64,000 nucleotides of DNA from Mesorhizobium sp. L-8-3 (GTDB taxonomy: Bacteria > Pseudomonadota > Alphaproteobacteria > Rhizobiales > Rhizobiaceae). Positions 25,451-33,526 of the stretch are shown piece by piece; position 1 is the first letter of the stretch, and each line of letters opens with the position of its first letter. The position numbers and the translations under genes are program-made. The stretch is from positions 682,001 to 746,000 of the forward strand of contig NZ_AP023262.1 of assembly GCF_016756615.1 (NCBI RefSeq). Reading direction: 5' to 3'. A model generated the notes under the pieces. The model searched no databases and had not been told where the DNA came from. It saw nothing but the letters and a program-made list of their open reading frames with translations.

Positions 25451-25525
25451 TTGCTGGTGATGCAGCACGAGATCGTCTCGGCGACGCGACCGCCCAAGGG
25501 GTCCGGCTTCCTGGCGGACGCAGGG

Positions 25526-26728
25526 TCAGTTCCGCGGCGTGGTCAGGGCGCGAGCAAGCGTCATCGCCGCAATCAGCGCCATGACGAGGATAATGACGCA
25601 AGCCGTCCAGCCGAGCCTGTCATACGCCTGGCCGAGAACGAAACTGCCCACCAGACCTCCTGAATAGTACGAAGCAAGGTAAGTCCCGCTGGCTGCCGCC
25701 TTGTCGGAGGCGGCCACGCGGCTGACATGACCGGTCGCGATTGCCTGGCCCAGGAACGTGCCGACGGCAATCAGCGTCATGCCTGCCAGCACGACCGGAA
25801 GGTTTGGGCTGATCAGCGCAAGGAGCCCGGCGATTGCGATCCCCAACGTAATGCCGATGCCGCGGCCTGGACCGAACCTCCTGGCCACGCGGCCGGCGAG
25901 CGGCGTTGTCAGCATCGAGGGCAGGAACACGAAATAGACCAGTCCGAGCGCCATTGGCGACAGGCTGATCGGGGCAGCACTCAACTGGAAGTTCACATAG
26001 GTGAAGGTGCCGATGAAGACGAACAGAATAAGGAAGCCGATTGCGAAGCAGTTCCTTAGTTCGTTATTCAGGAATTGAACCCTCCAGGCTTGGCCGGCGG
26101 GTTCCCTGCCGGCCTCGGCCTGCATCATGCGCCCGGTCTTCTTGAGTGTCAGCCAGACGAGCAAGGCGCCCGTAATGTTGAGGATCGCGAAGGTCAGGAA
26201 GTTGGCAGAGATCCCGAAGCTGTCGGCGACGGCCGCCGAAAGGATGCGGCCGAAGAAGTTGCTGGCGACATTGCCGGTCACGTAAGCGGCAAGCGCGGCG
26301 GTCGTCTGGCCGGCAGAATAATGCTCGGCGAGGTAAGCAACCGTCAGCGTGAATGCCGTCGACATGCAGAGGCCCTGCGCGACGCGCAACAAGGCGAATG
26401 TCGCTATGTCATCGGTCACCGAAAGCAGCGTGGTCGGGATCGCAAGCAGCACAAGGGTGATCCAGATACCGTTGCGCCGGTCGATATTGCGACCGAACAG
26501 CGCGACGGCGACGCCGGCAATCGCCATGCCGAAGGTGCTGGCATTGACCGCGACGCCCATTGTCGCCCGGCTGACGTCGAATTTCACGACCAGCGAGGGC
26601 AGAATCGCTTGCGCGGCGAACAGGTCGACCAGCGTCAGGAAGGCGATGAGCGCGATGATGCCGAAGCGCAGGCTGTCTGCCGCAACCATGCGGAATCTGA
26701 TGGGAAAGGTGCCGTCGGAACTGGTCAT
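25526..26728 (-). CDS. MFS transporter, drug/metabolite exporter type
   Basis: The 400-residue protein has twelve predicted transmembrane helices in two halves, with a cytosolic loop around residue 200 (KKTGRMMQAEAGREPAG). The motif-A-like loop in the first half reads LFGRNIDRRNG, and the second half repeats it (LAGRVARRFGPGRG). The pattern resembles the YnfM/arabinose-efflux group of 12-helix exporters. The start at MTSSDGTF (26728) has GGAGG upstream. Substrate unknown. It is flanked by mosaic repeats on both sides. Confidence 0.82.
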   Translation of the reverse strand: MTSSDGTFPIRFRMVAADSLRFGIIALIAFLTLVDLFAAQAILPSLVVKFDVSRATMGVAVNASTFGMAIAGVAVALFGRNIDRRNGIWITLVLLAIPTTLLSVTDDIATFALLRVAQGLCMSTAFTLTVAYLAEHYSAGQTTAALAAYVTGNVASNFFGRILSAAVADSFGISANFLTFAILNITGALLVWLTLKKTGRMMQAEAGREPAGQAWRVQFLNNELRNCFAIGFLILFVFIGTFTYVNFQLSAAPISLSPMALGLVYFVFLPSMLTTPLAGRVARRFGPGRGIGITLGIAIAGLLALISPNLPVVLAGMTLIAVGTFLGQAIATGHVSRVAASDKAAASGTYLASYYSGGLVGSFVLGQAYDRLGWTACVIILVMALIAAMTLARALTTPRN

Positions 26729-26824
26729 TGGAACGCGCCTCCGCGTGGCCCGGCGTTCCCGACGGGACCGGGACATCGAGTGAAGGTGGTGGTCAGGAAT
26801 GGGACCGCTCATACCAGTGGCACC

Positions 26825-26975
26825 GGATGCCGACGCGTCCAGTGGGGTGGATGCTGAGCATCCACCCGGCCTCGACCGCCGGCGCCGCTCCGTGCCGCAT
26901 GGCTATCGCGCCAACGGGCTTGGCCCACGCGGTCGCGCTCCGGCGGTCGATGTCATCGACCGCTGGCATCAGCCC
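26825..26975. repeat. Mosaic palindromic element, copy 3 (without the 101 bp module)
   Basis: It has perfect hairpins GGGTGGATGCT-G-AGCATCCACCC (26845-26867) and GCGGTCGATG-T-CATCGACCGC (26943-26963) at its two ends, with the shared GCCGGCGCC and GCGCCAACGGGC blocks between. It ends 3 bases past the cupin gene stop, as copy 1 does with kduI. Confidence 0.7.
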
Positions 26976-26977
26976 GA

Positions 26978-27478
26978 TCACATCGCGCCGTGGTCATCCG
27001 TTGCAGGTGGCAGGATGTCGGCGGAATAGAGCACGGCCGGCACCGGACCGTTGTTCTTCCACCAGTGCGAGAGCTGGCCGAATTCCGCCGTTGCTTCGCC
27101 TGCCTTGTGTTCGATCGGCACGCTGCAGCTGTTGCTGTACTCGGTGATCGCGCCCTCGATGACGAGGATGTTAGCGGGACGGACCGTGTGCTCGTGCCAC
27201 GGCACGACTCCGCCAGGCTGAACAACGAGCTTGCGCAGCCGGAACATATTGCCCTTCCAGGCATCGCCCTTCGACGAGAGGTCGATCGAACTGATAACCT
27301 CGTCGGTGACGCCCTCCGGCTGGTTCGGCATCGACTGCGCGGCGTTGGTGGCGACCTGATCGGCCGGGCACTGTCCGGCGTGGCTGGGCGAGGCGTAGAA
27401 GGCGGCCGCCGCGGCGAGCAGCCCGAATGCCAGCGGGAGGTTGAGCGGCATGCGGTACGGGATGGCTTTCAAAGACAT
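26978..27478 (-). CDS. Exported cupin-domain protein
   Basis: The 166-residue protein has a hydrophobic N-terminus compatible with a signal peptide (MPLNLPLAFGLLAAAAAFYA, then SPSHA). A single cupin follows, whose first motif is PGGVVPWHEHTVRPANILVIEG with the metal-binding His pair and Glu position. The second motif is weaker (FGQLSHWWKNNGPVPAVLY). Two cysteines in the mature N-terminal part and in SNSCSVPIEH may form a disulfide. The role is unknown. Its neighbours, the MFS exporter and DUF302 protein, could form one unit interrupted by repeats. Confidence 0.75.
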   Translation of the reverse strand: MSLKAIPYRMPLNLPLAFGLLAAAAAFYASPSHAGQCPADQVATNAAQSMPNQPEGVTDEVISSIDLSSKGDAWKGNMFRLRKLVVQPGGVVPWHEHTVRPANILVIEGAITEYSNSCSVPIEHKAGEATAEFGQLSHWWKNNGPVPAVLYSADILPPATDDHGAM

Positions 27479-27679
27479 TTGCGGTTTCTCCTTTGTCCAG
27501 CCCGGTGACGTGAATTCATGCGGGCGTGATGTGGAGATTGGCCGGCCGCGACGGCGAAGAGAAATGCCGCGTGATTCTCGATTTGATAGCCCGCGGCTAT
27601 GGCGCCATCGGTAAACGTGATTCAGCCGGACCGCATGAATTGCAGTCCGACTTCTTTTGCAATCGATGGATTTCCTGAT

Positions 27680-28594
27680 CTATGCCGCCGAGCGACGCAT
27701 GGAGACCGGCGACGCGCCTTCCGCCCAGCCGTAGGATTTCACCGCGCCGACGAAGGTCGATACCGCAGGCGAGAAGCGGCGGCCCGCGACGGTCACCAGA
27801 CAAACTTCCCGCGTCACTTCGGGCTCACTGACAGGGCGCACCTGCAGGCCGGGGATGACCGCGCTGTATTCGGGGATGAAACAAATGCCGAGGCCGCCGG
27901 CTACCATGTTCTGGATCCAATCTTCACGCTCACTCGAATAGGAAATGCGCAGCCGCACCCCCTGAGTGACACAAATCTCGGACAGGTGGTCCCAATACTC
28001 GCAATTGACCCGTTTCAGGTAGATCTCGCCGTCGATAGCGCTGATCGGCACGGCGTCGTGCTTCGCCAGCCTGTGGCCTGCTGGAAACGCCAGGACGAAA
28101 CGTTCTCGAAACAACGGCGTGACGTCAAAGCGTTCCGGAAACTTCTCGCTCGACGACATGATCGCGACATCGATCTCGCCTTCCTCGAGCAATTGCGAGA
28201 GCCGGCTTGGCACGCCTTCGACGAGTTGCAGCTGAATGCCCTTGTGACGCATGTTGAAGTCGGTGAGCAGGCCGGTGAAGCGGCGCGGCCCGATCGTGCA
28301 CATGATGCCGACCTTGAGATGCGCGTCCTTCAGGCACAGGAAGCGGGAAGCTTCCTGACGCACACCCGTCAGCTCATCGAGAACCTGCTGGAACCGGGGC
28401 CGCAGCAGCGCGCCGAGATCTGTGATGTGGGTGAGGTTGCGTTCGCGGCGAAACAAAAGGCCGCCGACCTCGTCTTCGAGTTGCTGGATCGCGCGGCTCA
28501 GCGCCGGCTGCGTCACGTTGCACTTCTCCGCTGCCCGCGTGAAGTTGCGGGTCTCACACACGGCAAGGAAATATCGGATGTGATGGATGTCCAT
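27680..28594 (-). CDS. LysR-family transcriptional regulator
   Basis: The 304-residue protein starts with the standard LysR helix-turn-helix (MDIHHIRYFLAVCETRNFTR, AAEKCNVTQPALSRAIQQLE) and continues into the two-lobed effector domain. It is transcribed divergently from the SDR/patatin genes with 149 bases between. That space contains a T-N11-A palindrome (28641-28657) suited to LysR binding. It probably activates or represses the SDR gene and itself. Confidence 0.88.
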   Translation of the reverse strand: MDIHHIRYFLAVCETRNFTRAAEKCNVTQPALSRAIQQLEDEVGGLLFRRERNLTHITDLGALLRPRFQQVLDELTGVRQEASRFLCLKDAHLKVGIMCTIGPRRFTGLLTDFNMRHKGIQLQLVEGVPSRLSQLLEEGEIDVAIMSSSEKFPERFDVTPLFRERFVLAFPAGHRLAKHDAVPISAIDGEIYLKRVNCEYWDHLSEICVTQGVRLRISYSSEREDWIQNMVAGGLGICFIPEYSAVIPGLQVRPVSEPEVTREVCLVTVAGRRFSPAVSTFVGAVKSYGWAEGASPVSMRRSAA

Positions 28595-28640
28595 GCCCGT
28601 CCTCTAACCCGGTCCTATCCCGCTGAGCCAATGCCATCCG

Positions 28641-28657
28641 GCTATGAATTCGATAGC
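28641..28657. promoter_or_regulatory. Probable LysR binding site
   Basis: GCTAT-GAATTCG-ATAGC is a perfect 5 bp inverted repeat containing T-N11-A (T643, A655 of 28 kb), the LysR-type recognition shape. It lies in the divergent space between the regulator and the SDR gene. Confidence 0.6.
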
Positions 28658-28743
28658 ACACCGGCATTTTATTGTTGAGCGGGCATGACCCAGTGTTCTC
28701 CGCAGATCGGCCGCATGTCGCGGCGCGTCAACGGAGACCGCAA

Positions 28744-29571
28744 ATGCTCAACATCAGCAAGCCGGAAGCAAACTTGGCCTCGCGACGTCCGCTTGAAGGC
28801 AGGACCGCGATCGTAACCGGCTCGACCAGCGGCATTGGACTCGGGATAGCGCAGGCCCTTGCGCAGAACGGCGCGGCGGTGATGCTGAACGGCTTCGGCG
28901 ATCCGGCCCAAATCGAAACCCAGCGTGCGGCGATCGCCGATGAAAACGACGTCGACGTCGCCTATGACAACGCCGACATGTCGAGCAGCGATGCGATCCG
29001 CATGATGGTCGAACGCGCCGTTGCCCGCTTCGGCCAGGTCGACATCGTCGTCAACAATGCCGGCATTCAGCATGTGGCGCCGATCAGCGAATTTCCGGCC
29101 GCCAAATGGGACTCGATCCTGGCAATCAATCTGTCATCCGCGTTCCATCTGATCCAGGCCACGTTCGAGCCGATGAAGAGCCGCGGATACGGTCGCATCA
29201 TCAATGTTGCATCCGCACACGGCCTGATCGCCTCGCCCTTCAAGGCAGCCTATGTCGCTGCGAAGCACGGCATGGTGGGGTTGACCAAGGTCGTCGCGTT
29301 GGAAGGCGCCGAGTATGGAGTGACTTCGAACGCGATCTGCCCGGGCTATGTGTGGACGCCGCTTGTCGAGAAGCAGATCGAGGACCAGGCGAGGTCCCAC
29401 AACGTCGCCCGCGATGCCGTCATCCGTGACGTGTTCCTGAAGAACCAGCCGACCCGACGCTTTGCGACTGTGGAAGAGATGGGCGCGCTCACCGTCTTCC
29501 TGTGCAGCGACTGCGCAGCTTCCATGACCGGCACCGCGCTGCCGGTCGATGGTGGCTGGACCGCACATTGA
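28744..29571 (+). CDS. 3-hydroxybutyrate dehydrogenase-like short-chain dehydrogenase
   Basis: The 275-residue NAD-dependent reductase has the cofactor loop TGSTSGIGLGIAQAL and NNAGIQHVAPISEFP. The catalytic Ser, Tyr and Lys are in NVASAHGLIASPFKAAYVAAKHG, at about residues 157, 170 and 174. The HGLIASPFK and CPGYVWTPLVEKQI blocks are typical of D-3-hydroxybutyrate dehydrogenases, which turn the monomer released from polyhydroxybutyrate into acetoacetate. The ATG at 28744 has GGAG at the right spacing. The gene is followed after 46 bases by a patatin-like hydrolase. Confidence 0.82.
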   Translation: MLNISKPEANLASRRPLEGRTAIVTGSTSGIGLGIAQALAQNGAAVMLNGFGDPAQIETQRAAIADENDVDVAYDNADMSSSDAIRMMVERAVARFGQVDIVVNNAGIQHVAPISEFPAAKWDSILAINLSSAFHLIQATFEPMKSRGYGRIINVASAHGLIASPFKAAYVAAKHGMVGLTKVVALEGAEYGVTSNAICPGYVWTPLVEKQIEDQARSHNVARDAVIRDVFLKNQPTRRFATVEEMGALTVFLCSDCAASMTGTALPVDGGWTAH

Positions 29572-29617
29572 GCACGCTCGCGGCAAACATCCAGAATGGC
29601 GTCCTGAGGAGGCAAGC

Positions 29618-30703
29618 ATGAATACCCATGCCGACGTTGTGAAGTTCGCCCGCAACCGGACCGATTCAGGAACGGCAAGGGCGCCGCGCAGCCCGCGGAC
29701 GATCAACCTCGCCCTCCAGGGCGGAGGAGCGCATGGCGCCTTTACCTGGGGCGTTATCGACCGGCTGCTGGAAGAGGAGAATCTCACCTTGGAAGGGGTG
29801 GTCGCCACCAGCGCCGGCGCCATGAACGCGGCGGTGCTCGCCTACGGGCTTGCCGAAGGCGGACGTCGCGGCGCCCAGAAGGCGCTTGCGAATTTCTGGC
29901 GCCGCGTCAGCCACGCAGCGGCCTTCAGTCCTTTGCAGCCGAGCCTTCTCGACCGGATGACCGGTTCGCGTTCACTCGAATATTCGCCAGCGTTCCTGAT
30001 GCTCGATCTGGTGACGCGGTTGATGTCGCCCTACCAGTTCAACCCGCTGAATTTCAATCCGCTGAAGAGCGTTCTCGAACAGTCGATCGACCTCGAGGCG
30101 GTCCGCATGTCGCGCTGCCCGCTGAAGCTGCACATCTGCGCGACCAATGTGCGGACGGGCAAGGTCAAGGTATTCTCAAACGACGAGCTATCGGTCGACG
30201 CGATCATGGCATCGGCATGCCTGCCGTTCCTGTTCCAGGCCGTCGAGATCGATGGCGAGGCCTATTGGGATGGCGGCTACATGGGCAATCCGGCGATCTT
30301 TCCGCTGATCTACTCCTGCGAGACGCCTGATGTGCTGATCGTGCACATCAACCCGATCGAGCGCGCCGAGCTACCACGCTCCGCGATGGATATCCTCAAT
30401 CGCATCAACGAGATAAGCTTCAATTCGTCACTTCTCAGGGAAATGCGGGCAATCGCCTTCGTCACCCAGCTGATCGATTCCGAAGCCGGCAAGACGCTCG
30501 ACCTCAAGCGAGTCTTCGTCCATGGCATCTCGGACGATGAAACGATGAAGAAGCTTGGCGTTTCAAGCAAGCTCAATGCGGATTGGGGCTTGCTAACGGA
30601 CCTGCGCGACCGCGGCCGCGAGCGCGCCGAGGAATGGCTTGAAGCCAACTACGACCAGATCGGACAACGTTCGACCGTGGATATCCGCGACCGCTATCTC
30701 TGA
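29618..30703 (+). CDS. Patatin-like phospholipase/acyl hydrolase
   Basis: The 361-residue protein has the patatin oxyanion loop LALQGGGAHGAFTWG, a nucleophile elbow VATSAGAMNA (S65, with Ala in place of the usual first Gly of GxSxG) and the dyad aspartate in YWDGGYMGNP (about D218). It is probably cytosolic, with no signal peptide, and hydrolyses acyl esters of lipids or possibly short polyester. The strong GAGGAGG site sets the start. A rho-independent terminator follows at 30751. Being in one transcript with a hydroxybutyrate-dehydrogenase-like gene suggests a role in storage-polymer or lipid turnover. Confidence 0.85.
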   Translation: MNTHADVVKFARNRTDSGTARAPRSPRTINLALQGGGAHGAFTWGVIDRLLEEENLTLEGVVATSAGAMNAAVLAYGLAEGGRRGAQKALANFWRRVSHAAAFSPLQPSLLDRMTGSRSLEYSPAFLMLDLVTRLMSPYQFNPLNFNPLKSVLEQSIDLEAVRMSRCPLKLHICATNVRTGKVKVFSNDELSVDAIMASACLPFLFQAVEIDGEAYWDGGYMGNPAIFPLIYSCETPDVLIVHINPIERAELPRSAMDILNRINEISFNSSLLREMRAIAFVTQLIDSEAGKTLDLKRVFVHGISDDETMKKLGVSSKLNADWGLLTDLRDRGRERAEEWLEANYDQIGQRSTVDIRDRYL

Positions 30704-30750
30704 ACACGCTCCCCGCGGGCAGAATCCATAATCCTGGATTGCTGCCGAAT

Positions 30751-30784
30751 GCCCTCCGGCGCGCCCTGCCGGAGGGCTTTTTTT
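30751..30784 (+). terminator. Rho-independent terminator after the SDR-patatin unit
   Basis: GCCCTCCGGC and GCCGGAGGGC form a perfect 10 bp stem with a 7-base loop, followed by seven T residues. It isolates the upstream unit from the bufferin operon. Confidence 0.93.
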
Positions 30785-30942
30785 GCCGCCGTCGTGCATA
30801 GGGCGCGCCTATCGAAACCATGCTGAGAGAGCATTTCAGTCGGCGGCCGCGATCGGGGAGAGTGAATGCGGACAGGCGGAGACGCCGGTCCGACCCAAAC
30901 CAGGACCCCAAACCCAAGCCAAGACCCAGGAGACGGAAAATC

Positions 30943-31212
30943 ATGATCGCCACCAAATCGCTCATCGGCTCGGCCCTCGCTGCGGCTACCACGCTCGCCG
31001 CAGCCGTAGCCTTCGCCGGACCGGCGAGCCAGCCGGAGTACTCGTTCGAGAAGTGTTACGGCGTCGTCAAGGCCGGCCAGAACGACTGCCAGACGGCTAC
31101 GCATTCCTGCGCCGGGACCTCGACCGCCGACAATCAGTCCGACGCGTGGATCTACGTGCCCGCCGGCACCTGCGCAAAGCTTGCCAGCGGCAGCACCGAG
31201 CCCAAGGCCTGA
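30943..31212 (+). CDS. bufA: Bufferin precursor (DUF2282), copper-binding RiPP
   Basis: The 89-residue protein has a signal peptide ([20 protein letters not shown], cleaved about FAG) and the DUF2282 core [20 protein letters not shown] with cysteines at 38, 49, 56 and 77. Precursors of this family are modified on the inner cysteines by a DUF692 iron enzyme and exported to the periplasm, where they bind copper. The next two genes are that enzyme and its partner, so the assignment is strong. The start follows an AGGAGA site. The family role is established elsewhere. Copper response of this copy is inferred. Confidence 0.9.
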   Translation: MIATKSLIGSALAAATTLAAAVAFAGPASQPEYSFEKCYGVVKAGQNDCQTATHSCAGTSTADNQSDAWIYVPAGTCAKLASGSTEPKA

Positions 31213-31245
31213 TCCGACCCCTCACTCCAACCATGGAGACGACCG

Positions 31246-32277
31246 ATGCCCGACTCGCTTCCGACCCTTCCGATCCCACAAGCAGCGGGCATCGGTCTTC
31301 GCTCGGCGCATATCGCCGAAATGCTCTCGCGCCGCCCATCGGCCGGCTGGCTGGAGGTTCATGCCGAGAACTACATGGGCGATTCAGCCGTAGTCACTGC
31401 GCTCGAAACGCTTCGCCGGATCTACCCGCTTTCGGTCCATGGCGTCGGCTTGTCGCTCGGCAGCGCCTCCGGCCTGGACCTCGAGCATCTGGAGCGCCTG
31501 CGCAGGGTCTGCGTGCGCTTCGAGCCGGACCTCGTGTCCGAACATCTCGCCTGGAGCGTGGCCGATGGCGCCTATCTGAACGATCTCCTGCCGCTCCGTT
31601 ACGACAAGGCGGCGCTTGCGATCGTCTCGCGCAATGTCGAGCAGGTGCAGGACAAGCTGAAGCGCCGGATCCTGATCGAGAACCTTTCCGCCTATATCGA
31701 GTTCAGCGGGTCGACGATGACCGAAGCCGAGTTCCTGGCCGAACTCGTCAAACGCACCGGCTGCGGTCTGCTGCTCGACGTCAACAACGTCTACGTTTCC
31801 GCACATAACCTTGGTTTCGACGCCGCCGAATTCATCAATGTGCTGCCGGCCGAGGCGATCGGCGAAGTCCATCTCGCCGGCCACGCCACAAACGACGTTG
31901 GCGATGACACCGTACTGATCGACGACCATGGCTCGCGCGTCCCCCCAGCTGTCTGGTCGCTTTACGCCGGCGCGATCGAGAAATTCGGCCCGCGCCCGAC
32001 GCTCATCGAATGGGATACCGATGTGCCGGCTCTCGACGTGCTGCTCGGCGAGGCCATGTGGGCAGACATGCTCGCCGCCATGATCGCCTTCCGCAAGCGG
32101 CGGGAGGCCTTCGCACCTGGCGGGCAAACGGGGACATCCATCCAGGGGAAAGTCCTTCCGTTCGAACGCGAAGCCCCGCGGGGCCGGATGCCGGTGCTTG
32201 CCGCTTTCGACGCGATCAAACCTGCACGCCCGGCTGGAGACCACCACGCATGGACAAAGCGCCATGTTGCCGCTTGA
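31246..32277 (+). CDS. bufB: Bufferin-modifying multinuclear non-haem iron oxidase (DUF692)
   Basis: The 343-residue TIM-barrel enzyme shows the metal ligands of the DUF692/MNIO family: H39 and E41 in LEVHAENYMG, H65 in VHGVGLSLG, E99/H100 in SEHLAWS, E145/N146 in IENLSAY, D178/N180 in LLLDVNNVYV, H209/H213 in EVHLAGH, D227 in LIDDHGSRVP and E255/D257 in LIEWDTDVP. It oxidises cysteines of the BufA precursor in the cytosol before export. A C-terminal extension after about residue 290 is low in conserved motifs. It starts 33 bases after bufA. Confidence 0.92.
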   Translation: MPDSLPTLPIPQAAGIGLRSAHIAEMLSRRPSAGWLEVHAENYMGDSAVVTALETLRRIYPLSVHGVGLSLGSASGLDLEHLERLRRVCVRFEPDLVSEHLAWSVADGAYLNDLLPLRYDKAALAIVSRNVEQVQDKLKRRILIENLSAYIEFSGSTMTEAEFLAELVKRTGCGLLLDVNNVYVSAHNLGFDAAEFINVLPAEAIGEVHLAGHATNDVGDDTVLIDDHGSRVPPAVWSLYAGAIEKFGPRPTLIEWDTDVPALDVLLGEAMWADMLAAMIAFRKRREAFAPGGQTGTSIQGKVLPFEREAPRGRMPVLAAFDAIKPARPAGDHHAWTKRHVAA

Positions 32278-33034
32278 ACACCTTCAGAAAACCGTCGCGC
32301 GGGCTGTCCTCGGCAAGCCGCAGCTCAGCTTCTCGTCCCTGGTTTCGGCGGGCCGCGCCAGTCCATTGAGACGCTTGGGTATCTATGAAAACAATACGCG
32401 CACGTCGCTGACGGCGACGCTGATGGCGGTGTTCCCCGTCACCGTGCGCATGATCGACGAGCGCTTCTTCCGCTATGCCGCAAGCGAGTTCATTCGCCGG
32501 AGTCCGCCTTCCGAGCCGAGGCTCGTCCGCTTCGGTTCCGGCTTCCCGAATTTTCTCAGGACCTTCAAGGGACTGGCCGAAATGCCCTTCGTCGCGGAAA
32601 CGGCGCGGCTCGAATGGGCGATCGCGGAAGCGCTCGACGCGGCATCGCTGCCGCCTTTGAGCCTGGCGGCTCTCGACGGTTCGGGCTCAATCCCGGAACT
32701 GACCCTGCAGCCGTCCTTGCGTCTCGTCATCTCGCATTGGCCGGTGCTGTCGATCTGGTCCGCGCACCAGGACGGTGGCAATCCGATCGAGGCTGGATGC
32801 TGGCAGCGCGGCATCGAGCGCATCGCGCTCTGGAGGCATGGCGACAATGTGCGCTTCGCTGCCCTGAGTCCCGCCCAGCTCGCCTTCCGCCATTCGCTGA
32901 AGACCGGTCTTGGCCTGGAGAAGGCGGTATCCCGAGCCCTCCGACACGACCCGATGTTCGATCTCCTCGGCACCCTTGTGGGCCTGTTCGGCGAGGGGCT
33001 GGTGACCGAAGTGCGCATGACGCACGCCTGTTAG
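32264..33034 (+). CDS. bufC: Bufferin biosynthesis partner protein (DUF2063)
   Basis: The 256-residue protein has the N-terminal DUF2063 helical domain (LGIYENNTRTSLTATLMAVF, PVTVRMIDERFFRYAASEFI, then FPNFLRTFKGLAEMPFVAETARLEWA). A C-terminal RiPP-recognition-like region follows (RLVISHWPVLSIWSAHQ). Proteins of this family bind the leader of the precursor and present it to the DUF692 oxidase. The start at 32264 overlaps the bufB end by 14 bases, implying coupled translation. Confidence 0.88.
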   Translation: MLPLEHLQKTVARAVLGKPQLSFSSLVSAGRASPLRRLGIYENNTRTSLTATLMAVFPVTVRMIDERFFRYAASEFIRRSPPSEPRLVRFGSGFPNFLRTFKGLAEMPFVAETARLEWAIAEALDAASLPPLSLAALDGSGSIPELTLQPSLRLVISHWPVLSIWSAHQDGGNPIEAGCWQRGIERIALWRHGDNVRFAALSPAQLAFRHSLKTGLGLEKAVSRALRHDPMFDLLGTLVGLFGEGLVTEVRMTHAC

Positions 33035-33052
33035 CAACCAACGGAGAGTTCC

Positions 33053-33526
33053 ATGACGATGTCGCAGGAAATGTCGATGCCCCGAGAGGGCGGCCTTATC
33101 GGACGCTACCGCAGTCTGTTGAGGATGGCCGACCGCTTGCCGCTCTCGCTCGTTCAACTGGCCGGCCGCATCGCGGTGGCTCACGTCTTCTGGCAGTCGG
33201 CGCAGACCAAAATCGCTTCCTGGCCGGTGACGCTGCAGCTTTTCGCCTTGGAGTACAATCTGCCGCTGATCGATCCGGCGATCGCGGCCCCGCTTGCGAC
33301 GCTTGCTGAAATCACCGGTGCCGTGCTGCTTTTCCTCGGGTTGTTCTCGCGTGTCGGCGCACTGATGCTGCTGGGTGTCGTCGCGGTGATCCAGATCTTC
33401 GTCTTCCCGGGACATTGGGCCGAACATCTGATGTGGAGCTCGGTGTTGCTGCTCGTTCTGGCCCGAGGCGCGGGCGCTCTGTCCCTGGACCACCTGGCCG
33501 CAAGCTATTTCCATCGCGGAGCATGA
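33053..33526 (+). CDS. DoxX-family membrane protein of the bufferin operon
   Basis: The 157-residue protein has four hydrophobic helices (VQLAGRIAVAHVFWQ, LATLAEITGAVLLFLGLF, RVGALMLLGVVAVIQIFVF, LMWSSVLLLVLARGAGAL) and the DoxX family pattern with FWQSAQTKI. DoxX proteins commonly close bufferin operons and are thought to act in membrane redox chemistry. It begins 18 bases after bufC and its stop overlaps the start of the NADH dehydrogenase gene (ATGA). Confidence 0.85.
   Translation: MTMSQEMSMPREGGLIGRYRSLLRMADRLPLSLVQLAGRIAVAHVFWQSAQTKIASWPVTLQLFALEYNLPLIDPAIAAPLATLAEITGAVLLFLGLFSRVGALMLLGVVAVIQIFVFPGHWAEHLMWSSVLLLVLARGAGALSLDHLAASYFHRGA

Noticed and set aside
30820..30834. ATGCT-GAGAG-AGCAT dyad upstream of bufA as a copper-regulator site
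   Set aside because: Five-base arms are too short to be convincing, and no CueR, CsoR or ECF regulator gene is adjacent to support it.
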